A stretch of 64,000 nucleotides of DNA from Vibrio viridaestus (GTDB lineage: Bacteria; Pseudomonadota; Gammaproteobacteria; Enterobacterales; Vibrionaceae). Under the pieces are notes generated by a model. The model saw only the letters and a program-made list of their open reading frames with translations, searched no databases and was not told the origin of the DNA. The stretch spans positions 496,001 to 560,000 of the forward strand of contig NZ_RJVQ01000002.1 of the NCBI RefSeq assembly GCF_003856525.1, in the 5' to 3' direction. Positions 1 through 9,461 of the stretch are shown piece by piece. The translations under genes were made by a program, and so were the position numbers. Positions within the stretch are counted from its first letter, which is position 1. Each line of letters opens with the position of its first letter.

Positions 1-1208
1 ATACAGTTTTCACGACACTGTGTACCAACTTCTAATTTTTTGTCGTAGCGCTCTTTGGTCGATTTATTGCGGACTAATTCGATAGCGCCAACCATGCCTT
101 TACTGCGCGCCTGGCCGACAAGAGGATGCTGTTCGAGTTCTTTCCATTTGTCTGCGAAGTAAGGCACGATCGTTTCTTTCAACGTCGGAACGATATTTCT
201 CTTCTGCATCTCTTCAATATTTGCGATAGCGACAGCACAGGCGGCTGGGTGACCAGAGTAGGTAAATCCGTGAGCGAATTCTGAGTTGGCGGCTTTGAGC
301 ACATCGGCAACATTGTCTCTTACCATGACGCCACCTAAAGGCAGATAACCAGACGTAATGCCTTTAGCCATACACATAAGGTCGGGACGAATGTTATATG
401 TTTCACTGGCGAACCATTCTCCGGTACGGCCAAAACCACAAATGACTTCATCTGCAACGAGGAGAATTTCATACTTATCACAGATACGTTGAATCTCCGG
501 CCAGTAGCTTTCTGGTGGAATGATGACGCCACCAGCACCCTGAATAGGTTCCGCTATAAATGCTGCAACATTCTCTTCACCTAGCTCGAGAATTTTAGCT
601 TCTAACTGACGAGCTCTTTCCAGACCAAAGGCTTCGATATCGTCGCCATCGTATTCGCCGAACGCATAGGGTTGATCGATATGAACGATATCAGGTACTA
701 GGCATCCGGTTTGTTTGTGCATGAATTCCATACCACCCAAGCTTGCGCCAGCAATGGTACTGCCGTGATAGGCATTCTTACGGCCGATAATGACTTTCTT
801 ACTGGTCTTACCCAAATTATTCCAGTAGTAACGCACCATACGTACAACCGTATCGTTACATTCTGAGCCTGAACCGGTAAAGAAAACGTGATTCATACCC
901 TCAGGGGTAATTTCCGCAAGTAATTTTGCCAGTTTGGCCGCTGGTGGATGAGATGTTTGGAAGAATAGGTTGTAATACGGTAGCGTACTAAGTTGCTTGG
1001 TAGCTGCCTCTATCAAAGGCTGGCAGTTGTATCCTAAGTTGACACACCACAGACCAGACATTCCATCAAGTATTTGATGACCAGTTTCGTCATAGATATA
1101 AATACCTTCAGCTCGCTCAATCATACGAGAGCCTTTGGTATTTAAATCATGGTAATTACTAAAAGGATGGAAGCAGTGCTCAGCATCGTATTGGACTAAT
1201 TCAGACAT
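1..1208 (-). CDS. Class III PLP aminotransferase (putrescine/diaminobutyrate type), 3' end outside window
   Basis: The reading frame starts at ATG 1206-1208 (MSELVQYDAEHCF) and runs off the left edge still open, so about 402 residues are visible and the C-terminus is missing. The class III aminotransferase signature is present: DEVICGFGRTG, and the PLP-binding lysine in MAKGITSGYLPLGG. A conserved GSGSECNDTVVRM segment contacts the cofactor phosphate in this family. The relatives I recognise are SpuC-like putrescine:pyruvate aminotransferases and DoeD-like diaminobutyrate aminotransferases; sequence alone does not separate them. It lies 27 bases downstream of the glutamine-synthetase-like gene on the same strand, so the two probably form an operon. 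Given the neighbours it could act on putrescine or on diaminobutyrate released by the ectoine pathway. Family certain, substrate inferred. Confidence 0.88.
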   Translation of the reverse strand, partial: MSELVQYDAEHCFHPFSNYHDLNTKGSRMIERAEGIYIYDETGHQILDGMSGLWCVNLGYNCQPLIEAATKQLSTLPYYNLFFQTSHPPAAKLAKLLAEITPEGMNHVFFTGSGSECNDTVVRMVRYYWNNLGKTSKKVIIGRKNAYHGSTIAGASLGGMEFMHKQTGCLVPDIVHIDQPYAFGEYDGDDIEAFGLERARQLEAKILELGEENVAAFIAEPIQGAGGVIIPPESYWPEIQRICDKYEILLVADEVICGFGRTGEWFASETYNIRPDLMCMAKGITSGYLPLGGVMVRDNVADVLKAANSEFAHGFTYSGHPAACAVAIANIEEMQKRNIVPTLKETIVPYFADKWKELEQHPLVGQARSKGMVGAIELVRNKSTKERYDKKLEVGTQCRENC

Positions 1209-1235
1209 CTTGAAATCCTTTTCTTTTCTAGCTGA

Positions 1236-2567
1236 TTAAACGTTAAGTAATAGGAACTCTCGTTCCCACGAGCTGATGACCTGAAAGAAAGTTTGATATT
1301 CTTTGCGTTTGATGGCGATATAAGCGGCTATAAATCGCTCTCCCAAAATTTCTTTCAATTCATCACAATTCTCAAGCAACAGTAGGGCTTCTTCTAACGT
1401 GTGAGGAAGCGTATATGGATTTTGGCTTGTATCATCAGTTGAGATGGACGTTGGTGTAATTTTCTTTTTCATCCCTAAGTAACCACATGCGAGGCTGACT
1501 GCCATGGCCAGATAGGGGTTAGCATCCGCGCCAACATAGCGGTTTTCTATACGTCGTGAGGAACGACCTGAAATCGGAATTCGTAATCCCACAGTTCGGT
1601 TGTCTTCACCCCATTCAAGGTTTGTTGGAGCGCAGTCGCCGAAGATTAATCGGCGATATGAATTCACGTTAGGAGCATAAAATGCAATCGCGGCTGGAGT
1701 ATATCGTTGCATTCCTCCGATATAATTCATAAACAGTTCGCTATTGGAGCCATCTTCATTACTGAAAAGGTTATTTCCCTGTGCATCAATAATATTTTGA
1801 TGGATGTGCATGGCACTGCCAGGCTCACGTTCCATTGGTTTGGCCATGAATGTTGCATAAACATTGTGTCGCATTGCGGCTTCACGAACAGTGCGCTTAA
1901 ACAGGAATACTTGGTCAGCACTCTCCAGAGCATCTCCATGGTCGAAGTTAATCTCCATTTGCGCTGCGCCAGATTCATGAATCAGAGTATCGACGTCCAG
2001 CTTCTGAATATCACAAAAGTCGTACATTTCTTCGAATAGGGGATCGAATTCGTTCACGGCATCGATGCTAAATGATTGTCTGGCTGTTTCGGGGCGACCA
2101 TTACGTCCAATAGGGGGTTGTAGCGGATAATCCCAGTCGAGATTCTGTTTTACTAAGAAAAATTCCAGCTCAGGAGCAACGACGGGCGTCCATCCTTCAT
2201 TTTCATATAGCTTGAGCACTTTTCTTAGTACGCTACGTGGAGAAATTTCTGCTGGCTCACCATTAAACTGGAAGCAGTCGTGAATAATCTGTGCGGTCGG
2301 TTCTCTTGCCCATGGAACAAAGCGAATGGTATTCAGATCCGGTTCGAGATGCATGTCTCGCTCGGTCAGGTCTATCATGCTGTCGTCGTCTGGCCAGTCG
2401 CCAGTCACGGTTTGGAAGAACAAACTTTCAGGCAGTCTCATGCCTTGGTCAAGAATGTATTTGTGCGCAGGGATAATTTTACCGCGAGCATTTCCCGTAA
2501 TATCCGGGACCAGACACTCAACTTCTGTTATCCGATTTTCGGTGAACCATTTATTAATGATATCCAT
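1236..2567 (-). CDS. Glutamine-synthetase-family ligase, gamma-glutamylpolyamine synthetase-like (paralogue 1)
   Basis: This 443-residue protein belongs to the type I glutamine synthetase fold but is shorter than true GlnA (about 470) and lacks the adenylylation-loop context. Metal and substrate motifs are visible: PELEFF (132-137), GAAQMEINF (200-208), GSAMHIHQ (250-257) and EDNRTVGLRIP (321-331). PuuA-type members join glutamate to an amine using ATP, the first step of the gamma-glutamylated putrescine pathway. The gene is transcribed with the downstream aminotransferase and away from a second, clearly different family member that starts 228 bases away. A PuuB-like oxidase next door supports a role in polyamine breakdown, but the amine used is unknown; ethanolamine or an amino acid derivative is possible. 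Confidence 0.85.
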   Translation of the reverse strand: MDIINKWFTENRITEVECLVPDITGNARGKIIPAHKYILDQGMRLPESLFFQTVTGDWPDDDSMIDLTERDMHLEPDLNTIRFVPWAREPTAQIIHDCFQFNGEPAEISPRSVLRKVLKLYENEGWTPVVAPELEFFLVKQNLDWDYPLQPPIGRNGRPETARQSFSIDAVNEFDPLFEEMYDFCDIQKLDVDTLIHESGAAQMEINFDHGDALESADQVFLFKRTVREAAMRHNVYATFMAKPMEREPGSAMHIHQNIIDAQGNNLFSNEDGSNSELFMNYIGGMQRYTPAAIAFYAPNVNSYRRLIFGDCAPTNLEWGEDNRTVGLRIPISGRSSRRIENRYVGADANPYLAMAVSLACGYLGMKKKITPTSISTDDTSQNPYTLPHTLEEALLLLENCDELKEILGERFIAAYIAIKRKEYQTFFQVISSWEREFLLLNV

Positions 2568-2795
2568 ATCAGCCTCTGTCCATGTTTAGCTGTGTAAAGT
2601 TTATTGAAACATTTATGTAACAACATGAAATCTAGAATTGCCGAGAAATTGGTCATTTGTCAAACGCTTTGTTAACTATTTTTATAAGAAATAAGTTTTT
2701 CAGCGATATTGTGAATGAAGTGTTGCAATATAATTAACATTGTGGTTATTTTAAAATCAGTCTGTTTTTTGAGCTGCATGGTAAGGATATCGAAA

Positions 2796-4169
2796 ATGGG
2801 GCAAGGAAGAAAAAAATGGATGACGGCAGAAGATCTTTCTGAAGCTGAAAGATTTGTAGAACAGAATCCTGATATTAACAGTGTTGATTTGATTTTGTTC
2901 GATATGAATGGAATGGAGAGAGGAAAACGCATTCCTATCTCTATGCTGCCTAAAGTCATCGAAAATGGCATATGTATGCCAGCATCTGTATTTGCACTGG
3001 ATATTACTGGTGAAACTGTCGAAGAAACTGGGCTTGGTTTTGATCGTGGTGACGGTGATCGAATCTGTCGAATTATCCCTGATACATTGAAAGTTATTCC
3101 TTGGAAAGAAGGCGTCGCTCAAGCTGTAATTACAATGTCGAATCGGGATCAGACTCAGGGATTTTTTGCGGATCCTCGACAGGTGTTGAGAAGACAACTT
3201 CAAGCGATGGCGGATTATCAACTTTATCCTTGTGTGGCTGTCGAGTTTGAATTTTATTTGCAAGATATTGAATTGGATAGTGAAGGCAGTCCACAACCGC
3301 CATTGATGCCTATCAGTGGTAAACGGATGACGCAAACTCAAGTGTATTCGCTAGAAGAGTTAGATGAATTCAAAGGGTTCATCGACGAAGTCATTAGTGT
3401 TTGTGAAATCCAGGGTATACCAGCATCGAATATTATTGCTGAGTATGCTCCCGGTCAGTTTGAAGTGAATCTGAATCACAATAAAGACGTTCTTCAGGCA
3501 TGTGATCAGGCCATGTTGATGAAACGTGCGATTAAAGCGGTGGCAAGAAAGCATGGCTTTGAAGCGAACTTTATGGCAAAACCCTATACTGAACACGCGG
3601 GTAATGGATGTCACATCCATATCAGCTTATTGGACTCAATAGGCGATAATATCTTTTGCAAACAAACCTCTACTTTTGAGAACGCGATTGGTGGAATCTT
3701 GAAGTTTATGCCTGAGACAATGGCAATCTTGGCACCTAACGCGAATTCATTTCGTCGTTTCCAGCCCAACATGTTCGTGTCTTTATGGCCAAACTGGGGG
3801 TGGGATAATCGCACCGTAGCGCTTCGTATCCCTTCTGGCAACCTTGAGGACACCCGCGTAGAACATCGTGTTCCCGGTGCAGACTGTAACCCGTATCTTG
3901 TGGTGTCAGTTATTTTGGCCACGATGCTCGAAGGTATCGACTCTCATATTCAACCTCCTGAAGCTATCGAAGGCAATGCTTATGAGTTGGAAGGCGATAA
4001 CTTTTTACCCCTATCTTGGCCTCAGGCATTAGAGAGGTTTAACGAAAGTGAGGTTCTCGCGAAACGTTTAACATCCCAGTTCTGCCATGTTTACCATGAA
4101 AGCAAACACAGCGAACAGGTGCATTTCTTTTCCCAAGTATCGCCACTGGAATATCAGTGGTACATGTAA
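2796..4169 (+). CDS. puuA: Glutamine-synthetase-family ligase, gamma-glutamylputrescine synthetase-like (paralogue 2)
   Basis: A second glutamine-synthetase-like ligase of 457 residues, with VEFEFYL (149-155), PGQFEVNLNH (219-228), GNGCHIH (269-275) and a DNRTVALRIPSG motif. The start at 2796 is chosen because AAGGA at 2783-2787 sits eight bases upstream; the open frame extends back to 2715, but that extension is hydrophobic and unlike the family. Family members join glutamate to putrescine using ATP. The gene is 49 bases ahead of a PuuB-like flavin oxidase, the next enzyme of the same pathway, and the two are likely one transcript. The PuuA name rests on this pairing and on length; the substrate could differ from that of the divergent paralogue. 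Confidence 0.82.
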   Translation: MGQGRKKWMTAEDLSEAERFVEQNPDINSVDLILFDMNGMERGKRIPISMLPKVIENGICMPASVFALDITGETVEETGLGFDRGDGDRICRIIPDTLKVIPWKEGVAQAVITMSNRDQTQGFFADPRQVLRRQLQAMADYQLYPCVAVEFEFYLQDIELDSEGSPQPPLMPISGKRMTQTQVYSLEELDEFKGFIDEVISVCEIQGIPASNIIAEYAPGQFEVNLNHNKDVLQACDQAMLMKRAIKAVARKHGFEANFMAKPYTEHAGNGCHIHISLLDSIGDNIFCKQTSTFENAIGGILKFMPETMAILAPNANSFRRFQPNMFVSLWPNWGWDNRTVALRIPSGNLEDTRVEHRVPGADCNPYLVVSVILATMLEGIDSHIQPPEAIEGNAYELEGDNFLPLSWPQALERFNESEVLAKRLTSQFCHVYHESKHSEQVHFFSQVSPLEYQWYM

Positions 4170-4218
4170 TTAGGGAGCTGATTAAAGGATTAAATTAGTA
4201 AGTTAAGGATAACAAACG

Positions 4219-5496
4219 ATGAAACAACCGCATACGAGTTCGTATTACGCTGCGAGTGCTAATCAAAGCTTCGATTTTCCGGAGTTAACTGGTGAGCACA
4301 AAGCGGATGTATGTGTTATTGGCTCTGGTATTACTGGTACGGTGACTGCTTTAGAGCTTGCGAAGAAGGGATATAAAGTCATTGTTCTTGAAGCGGAACG
4401 AGTTGGCTGGGGGGCTTCTGGTCGAAGTGGCGGACAAGCCATTTTCGGTTGGGCGAGCGAGCAGGGGACACTCGAAAAATTGGTGGGTGAGAGTGATGCT
4501 AAATCGTTGTGGCAACTTTCTGTTGAGGCATTGTCTACCACCAAGTCCTATATCAGCGAATATGATATTGATTGTGACTGGCGTGATGGCATGGCTCATC
4601 TTGGCGTTAAGGCGAGACACGATAGAGAGCTTAAAGAGTGGTACGACAGTCTTACTGGGAAGTACGAGTATGATTCTCTTGAGTTGTGGGATCAGAACGA
4701 AGTTCGTCAACATATAGATAGTGGAAGATATACCTTTGGTATGTATGACCGAAATAGTGGTCACTTGCATCCCCTGAATTACACACTGGGTTTGGTGAAA
4801 GCAGCTCGCGACCTAGGGGTGGAGTTTTACGAAGGAAGTAAAGTTAACAAAATCACGCATGGTGCGCCTGTTAAACTGGAAACAGAAAATGGTCACGTTA
4901 TTGCTGACTACTCTGTTCTCGCTTGTAATGCTTACATGAGCGGTCTTGATTTCAAACTAGAAAGCCGGGTGATGCCTGTTGGGACTTATATCTGTGCATC
5001 AGAGCCATTGGGTAAAGATGTTGCTTTAGGTTTGATGAAAGATCATATAGCAGCGTGTGATATCAACTTTGTTCTGGACTATTTCCGTTGTTCTGCTGAC
5101 TACCGTATGTTGTTTGGCGGACGTTGTAGCTATTCTGGTATCGATCCGAGAAGCATTGAAGGTACGATGAGAAAACGCATGATTGATGTATTTCCTCAAT
5201 TGAGCCAAACGAAAATCGATTACGCATGGGGAGGTTATGTTGGTATCACAATGAATCGTGCTCCCTATTTTGGTCGTGTTGCTAAAAATGTATTCTATGC
5301 TCAGGGCTTCTCTGGACATGGTATTGCAGCAACAGGAATTGCGGGTAAGCTGATGGCTGAGGCTGTATCAGGTACGGCTGAACGTTTGGATGTCTTTGAG
5401 CGTATTCCTCACTATCCCTTCCCTGGTGGACGATTATTAAGAACACCCGCTTTGGTACTTGCGATGAGTTATTATCGAATCCGCGATTTACTCTAA
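4219..5496 (+). CDS. puuB: FAD-dependent oxidoreductase, PuuB-like gamma-glutamylputrescine oxidase
   Basis: A 425-residue DAO-family flavoprotein. The N-terminal dinucleotide-binding motif VIGSGITG (33-40) is followed by the E at the end of the second beta strand (VIVLEAERVGWGASGRSGGQ), the usual ADP-ribose-binding arrangement. Near the C-terminus GFSGHGIAATGIAGKLMAEA closes the FAD site. In E. coli PuuB oxidises gamma-glutamylputrescine to the aldehyde with release of ammonia and hydrogen peroxide. Pairing with the upstream glutamine-synthetase-like ligase fits. No PuuC (aldehyde dehydrogenase) or PuuD (hydrolase) is present in this window, so the rest of the pathway, if complete, is encoded elsewhere. 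It converges on doeB, separated by a hairpin. Confidence 0.83.
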   Translation: MKQPHTSSYYAASANQSFDFPELTGEHKADVCVIGSGITGTVTALELAKKGYKVIVLEAERVGWGASGRSGGQAIFGWASEQGTLEKLVGESDAKSLWQLSVEALSTTKSYISEYDIDCDWRDGMAHLGVKARHDRELKEWYDSLTGKYEYDSLELWDQNEVRQHIDSGRYTFGMYDRNSGHLHPLNYTLGLVKAARDLGVEFYEGSKVNKITHGAPVKLETENGHVIADYSVLACNAYMSGLDFKLESRVMPVGTYICASEPLGKDVALGLMKDHIAACDINFVLDYFRCSADYRMLFGGRCSYSGIDPRSIEGTMRKRMIDVFPQLSQTKIDYAWGGYVGITMNRAPYFGRVAKNVFYAQGFSGHGIAATGIAGKLMAEAVSGTAERLDVFERIPHYPFPGGRLLRTPALVLAMSYYRIRDLL

Positions 5497-5514
5497 TCCT
5501 TTTTTGTTTCAAAT

Positions 5515-5538
5515 TAGAGGGCGACAAAGTGCCCTCTA
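5515..5538. terminator. Hairpin between convergent puuB-like and doeB genes
   Basis: Perfect 8-bp stem TAGAGGGC / GCCCTCTA with an eight-base loop, in the 58-base gap between two stop codons facing each other. No strong T-run follows on the plus side, though a T-run precedes it (TCCTTTTTTG), which would serve the minus-strand gene less well. Probably a transcription-separating hairpin. Confidence 0.45.
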
Positions 5539-5554
5539 TCAAGAGTTCTCTGTC

Positions 5555-6562
5555 TCAATATAGTTCGCCCAGATCCTCGGCAATGACCGCCAGTGTATCC
5601 CCAATTTCAACTTTCGCAGGGTGCCTGCGAGCGGCGAGTATCCCGCTTCTTAATGCTTGGTATTGAATTGGAGGTTGTCCGGTTCGCTCTAGTGAATATA
5701 TGTTTGCTAGTGTGTCACCTTGCTGAACATAGTCACCCAGCTTATATTTATATTCAGCAATTCCTTTGTGCTCACTTTTTATATAACAAGTTTGGTCAGG
5801 CATATTGATCAGCCTGCTTTTTTGTTCGCAACGTTCGTAGTCGCCAGATAGCTGCCCCGTAAATCTTAGAAAATTACGAATTCCCCTATCTGCGTAGGCA
5901 ATTGTATCCGGAGAGGTTGTACCTCCACCTCGCAGTTCTGTGGTGACAAAGATTTTTCCCTGTTGTTCGACTGCCGTGTCGTATAACTGAGTGGCATCCA
6001 TTTCGAGCATGATCATGGTGAAGGGTGCGCCAAACAATTTGGCGCCTAAAATACAGGATTCTTCCTGAACGGCATTGTTCAGTCTGTGTGCTGCCGCAAA
6101 CGGCAGGATATCGAGAGTTTTCCCGCCAGAATGTATGTCCAACGCATAATCGCACAGAGGAATTAGATAGCGATTGAAATAATCGGCGATTTTTTCCGTG
6201 ATCGTACCGGTTGGATTACCCGGAAATGAACGGTTCATATTACCCCGATCGATTGGTGAGGTTCTGCTGCCATGGACAACCGCGGGATGATTCATCATGG
6301 GAATAATGATCACTCGACCTGAAATATCCCTTGGTTTCAATGACTGGGTTAACTTGAGTAAACTGGTAATGCCTTCGTATTCATCACCATGATTACCTCC
6401 GGTTAAAAGGGATGTAGGACCATCCCCGTTTTTAATTACTGTAATTGGAATCATGATCGAGCCCCAAGCGGATTCGTCATGTGAATAGGGGAGGCTGAGG
6501 AAACCGTGTTGAATGCCATCCTTTTCGTAGTCTACTGTTGGGCTAATCGATGTATTCTGCAT
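5555..6562 (-). CDS. doeB: N-acetyl-diaminobutyrate deacetylase DoeB (succinylglutamate desuccinylase/aspartoacylase family)
   Basis: A 335-residue zinc hydrolase of the AstE/aspartoacylase family. The zinc-binding GGNHGDEYEG (55-64, H58 and E61) and the third-ligand motif DIHSGG (142-147, H144) are intact, and a small beta-rich C-terminal domain follows. DoeB removes the acetyl group from N-alpha-acetyl-2,4-diaminobutyrate, the product of ectoine ring opening. The gene begins 10 bases after the stop of the doeA-like gene on the same strand, the tight pairing seen in ectoine-degradation clusters, which makes the assignment much firmer than the family alone would. Confidence 0.87.
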   Translation of the reverse strand: MQNTSISPTVDYEKDGIQHGFLSLPYSHDESAWGSIMIPITVIKNGDGPTSLLTGGNHGDEYEGITSLLKLTQSLKPRDISGRVIIIPMMNHPAVVHGSRTSPIDRGNMNRSFPGNPTGTITEKIADYFNRYLIPLCDYALDIHSGGKTLDILPFAAAHRLNNAVQEESCILGAKLFGAPFTMIMLEMDATQLYDTAVEQQGKIFVTTELRGGGTTSPDTIAYADRGIRNFLRFTGQLSGDYERCEQKSRLINMPDQTCYIKSEHKGIAEYKYKLGDYVQQGDTLANIYSLERTGQPPIQYQALRSGILAARRHPAKVEIGDTLAVIAEDLGELY

Positions 6563-6572
6563 AAAGTGCTAC

Positions 6573-7760
6573 CTACTGTTTAACAAGTAATTCTCGGGGA
6601 TAATGGCAAAGCGTTTCCGCTCCTTTACTTGTTATGACAATACTTTCTGTGGTTTCTAGCCCCCAGTCGTCGAACCACATACCGGGCATGAAATGAAATG
6701 TCATGCCTTCTTGTAATACCGTGTGGTCATTTTCTCTCAGGCTCATTGTTCGTTCTCCCCAGTCTGGCGGATAACTGATGCCTATAGGGTATCCACAGCG
6801 AGCACCAGAGCGTGAGATATTGGCTTTCTCGAGCACGTTTTGTAGGGCGTTTGCTATATCCGCGCAGGTATTACCAGGCTTAGCAGCTGCAAGTCCAGCT
6901 TCGATCCCCATTCTTAATGCTTCATCGGCATGCTTGAATTTATCACTCGGTTCGCCGAGAAATATGGTTCGGGATAACGGACAATGATAACGGCGGTATA
7001 CGCCTGCAATTTCAAAAAATGTGCCTTCACCACGCTTGAACGGTTTGTCATTCCAGGTCAAATGAGGCGCAGCAGCATCACTGCCTGAAGGGAGTAAAGG
7101 AACGATCGCTGCGTAATCCCCATAATCTGTATCATGGCCAAGAATCGACTGACGGTTTAACTCGGCAACAAGGTGATGTTTAGGGAGACCGGGTTCGATC
7201 AGTTCCATGGCAACGCGATGAATGTTTTCAGCAATTCGTGCCGCTTTTGACATGAAGATAAGTTCTTGCGGTGATTTAATAGCGCGACACCAGTTGACCA
7301 AGCCAGTTGCATCGGTGAGTTGCGCTTTGGGCAAATGCGTAACCAGAGCTTCATATGCAGTAGCACTGAAATAGTAGTTGTCCTTCTCTACCCCTATACG
7401 CCCTTTATCCCAAGAGCGTTGCGGAAGAACTGAATCAGCCAAAAATTCCATTGGATGAATGGGTGGGTTCATGATGTAGTATTCTGGATAGGAGGTGACG
7501 TGTTCGTCATCCATATAGACTGTTCTCAAGGCTCCATTTGCATCTTGTTGTCGGCCGAACCAAATCGGATCACCTTCAAGGCTAAGAACGACGCATTGAG
7601 GAACGTAGAATGTCCAACCATCGTAGCCTGTTAGCCAAGACATATTCGATGGGTCATGTACGATAAGTATATCGATATGCTGTGCCACCATCTGCTGGCG
7701 CACTTTACTCAATCGTGTTTGGTATTCTTCTAAAGTGAAGTTAAGCGCAACGTCTCTCAT
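6573..7760 (-). CDS. doeA: Ectoine hydrolase DoeA (M24 peptidase/creatinase fold)
   Basis: A 395-residue protein with a creatinase-type N-terminal domain (VRQQMVAQHIDILIVHDPSNMSWLTGYDGW) and a C-terminal pita-bread domain. The two aspartates of metal-dependent M24 aminopeptidases are not in place (EIAGVYRRYHCPLSRT where those enzymes have D..Y.GY..D.TRT), as in metal-independent creatinase-like members. DoeA opens the ectoine ring to N-acetyl-diaminobutyrate. First gene of the doeAB pair and divergent from a MocR-type regulator, which matches the known ectoine nutrient-utilisation arrangement. The start ATG at 7760 is preceded by AAGGAGAAAGG, a strong ribosome-binding site. Confidence 0.87.
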   Translation of the reverse strand: MRDVALNFTLEEYQTRLSKVRQQMVAQHIDILIVHDPSNMSWLTGYDGWTFYVPQCVVLSLEGDPIWFGRQQDANGALRTVYMDDEHVTSYPEYYIMNPPIHPMEFLADSVLPQRSWDKGRIGVEKDNYYFSATAYEALVTHLPKAQLTDATGLVNWCRAIKSPQELIFMSKAARIAENIHRVAMELIEPGLPKHHLVAELNRQSILGHDTDYGDYAAIVPLLPSGSDAAAPHLTWNDKPFKRGEGTFFEIAGVYRRYHCPLSRTIFLGEPSDKFKHADEALRMGIEAGLAAAKPGNTCADIANALQNVLEKANISRSGARCGYPIGISYPPDWGERTMSLRENDHTVLQEGMTFHFMPGMWFDDWGLETTESIVITSKGAETLCHYPRELLVKQ

Positions 7761-8051
7761 ATCCCTTTCTCCTTATGACTATTCCGATGTCCTGATAAGC
7801 ACGTCGGAGACGCTGAATACCTGAGTTGGCAATGGTTCAAAATATATTAAAGCCTGTCGTCAACTCATTGTCTTTTGGTCGATTCTCCCCCTCAAATGAA
7901 TGAAATAGTGTGGGTTTAATTAACCCATTACAATCATGACAATATTAACAATCTCACGTGACCAGCCTCTCAAATTAGAGTGATTGTTTCGCTTTTGTGT
8001 TAATAAAACTTTAAATTTGTGAATTTTAAGGATCAACGAAAACATTGTGTC
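7761..8051. promoter_or_regulatory. Divergent doeA / MocR-regulator control region with an inverted repeat
   Basis: The 291-base gap separates doeA (minus) from the MocR-type regulator (plus). It contains the inverted repeat TGGGTTTAATTAACCCA at 7911-7927: 6-bp arms around an AT-only centre. That is a plausible operator for the neighbouring regulator; the assignment is inferred from position and symmetry only. The ribosome-binding site of doeA lies at about 7766-7776. Confidence 0.45.
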
Positions 8052-9461
8052 ATGACAATTTATTTGAACCCGATCATAAAAAATGGCCAGGCGAAGTATC
8101 TTTCTATTGGTGACTACCTCCTCGACTCTGTTCGAAGTGGATTACTTTCTCCTGGGACGCGCTTACCCACTCACAGAGAATTTGCCGAGCAACTTGGCGT
8201 GAGTGTTCAGACGGTAAGTAAGGCGTACAGCTATGCAGAAAAGAAAGGGGCAATTGAGTCCTGGACTGGAAATGGAACCTTTGTTAAGCCAGGCTTTACG
8301 GATAATAATACCGACAGTGAATTTATGCTGACGAGCGACTTACGTACCGCTCCAGAAGAAGTTGACCTTTCGATTGCCCATGCTGTTGTTACCGAAGAAA
8401 TGGTTACTCTATTTAATCAGGCACTGATTGATATTGCCCATCAACAAGATAATCGCTATTTATTGGGTAAAGCGAAACCCGTTGCCGGACAACCTCATCA
8501 TTTGGAGTCAGGTGCAATATACTTAAAAAGTCAGGGACTGAATATTGATAGTGAACAACTACTTCTGATTAATGGTGCGTGCCATGGACTGACCATAGCT
8601 CTCAGTACAGTTTTGGAATTTGGTGATCATATAGCTTGTGGGACATTGGTTGATCATGGACTGATCTCTCGCGCAAGGATGTTGGGACTGCACTTAGTAC
8701 CTCTTGAAATGGATGAGTATGGGATTACTCCAGATGCACTTGATTGGGCTTGCCGAAATAAATCAATCAAAGCTGTGAGCTGCACCAGTAGTATGTCTAA
8801 TCCATCAAGTGCTCATATGGACCTGAGTCGCCGCGAACAAATAGCGGAATTGGCGTTAAAGCATGATATCTATGTGATTGAAGACGATGTTTATGGTGCT
8901 TTGGAGCTGAATCGTTTACCACCCATTACGTCGTTTATACCGCAGCAGGCGTTTTATGTAACCAGCTTTACAAAAACCGTAGCACCAGGACTTCGCGCTG
9001 GTTATTTATCGGTTCCTCGGCACTTTCTACAACATGCTAGTGGACGACTGGCTGCAACGAGTTGGGCTGCTACTCCATTACCTTTTGAAATTATTCACAA
9101 GTGGATTTGTGACGGTCAATTGCACTCTTTAATGGCTTTTCAGACTGAAGAATTTTCCAAAAGACAGATCATAGCTGCGAGTATCTTTAAGCGTCATCGC
9201 TATTTTTCACACCCGAATGGTCAGCACATATGGCTTAAATTACCTGAAGGTTGGACGAGTGACGGGCTTGTTACAGCGGCGAAAAGTGCAGGCGTTTTAA
9301 TGACTTCTTACAAACCTTTTGTCATTGACCCAAATGTACCGATTCCATTTGTTCGAATGAGTCTGGGATCGGAAACAAACAGAGAGTACGTAAAATACGG
9401 TCTGTCCGTAGTGAATGAGATATTATCGACGAATCCACCTATGTCGGATTTTATTGTCTAG
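8052..9461 (+). CDS. enuR: MocR/GntR-type regulator with aminotransferase domain, EnuR-like
   Basis: About 469 residues: an N-terminal GntR winged helix (SPGTRLPTHREFAEQLGVSV, then QTVSKAYSYAEKKG) joined to a class I aminotransferase-like domain that keeps the PLP lysine in SFTKTVAPGLRAGYL. Such MocR proteins bind PLP and a pathway intermediate rather than catalysing transamination. Its divergent position next to doeAB and overall look match EnuR, the ectoine-utilisation regulator whose inducers are diaminobutyrate derivatives bound through PLP. The start is uncertain: ATG 8052 is used, but a GTG at 8019 is in frame; neither has a well-spaced ribosome-binding site. Its stop overlaps that of the convergent Lrp-type gene by four bases. 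Confidence 0.8.
   Translation: MTIYLNPIIKNGQAKYLSIGDYLLDSVRSGLLSPGTRLPTHREFAEQLGVSVQTVSKAYSYAEKKGAIESWTGNGTFVKPGFTDNNTDSEFMLTSDLRTAPEEVDLSIAHAVVTEEMVTLFNQALIDIAHQQDNRYLLGKAKPVAGQPHHLESGAIYLKSQGLNIDSEQLLLINGACHGLTIALSTVLEFGDHIACGTLVDHGLISRARMLGLHLVPLEMDEYGITPDALDWACRNKSIKAVSCTSSMSNPSSAHMDLSRREQIAELALKHDIYVIEDDVYGALELNRLPPITSFIPQQAFYVTSFTKTVAPGLRAGYLSVPRHFLQHASGRLAATSWAATPLPFEIIHKWICDGQLHSLMAFQTEEFSKRQIIAASIFKRHRYFSHPNGQHIWLKLPEGWTSDGLVTAAKSAGVLMTSYKPFVIDPNVPIPFVRMSLGSETNREYVKYGLSVVNEILSTNPPMSDFIV

Noticed and set aside
2757-3341. 194-codon minus-strand frame opposite the plus-strand glutamine-synthetase-like gene
   Set aside because: Lies entirely within a convincing conserved gene, has no recognisable domain and an odd His/Arg-rich composition.
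4351-4770. 139-codon minus-strand frame opposite the PuuB-like gene
   Set aside because: Antisense shadow of the FAD-binding region; no independent support.
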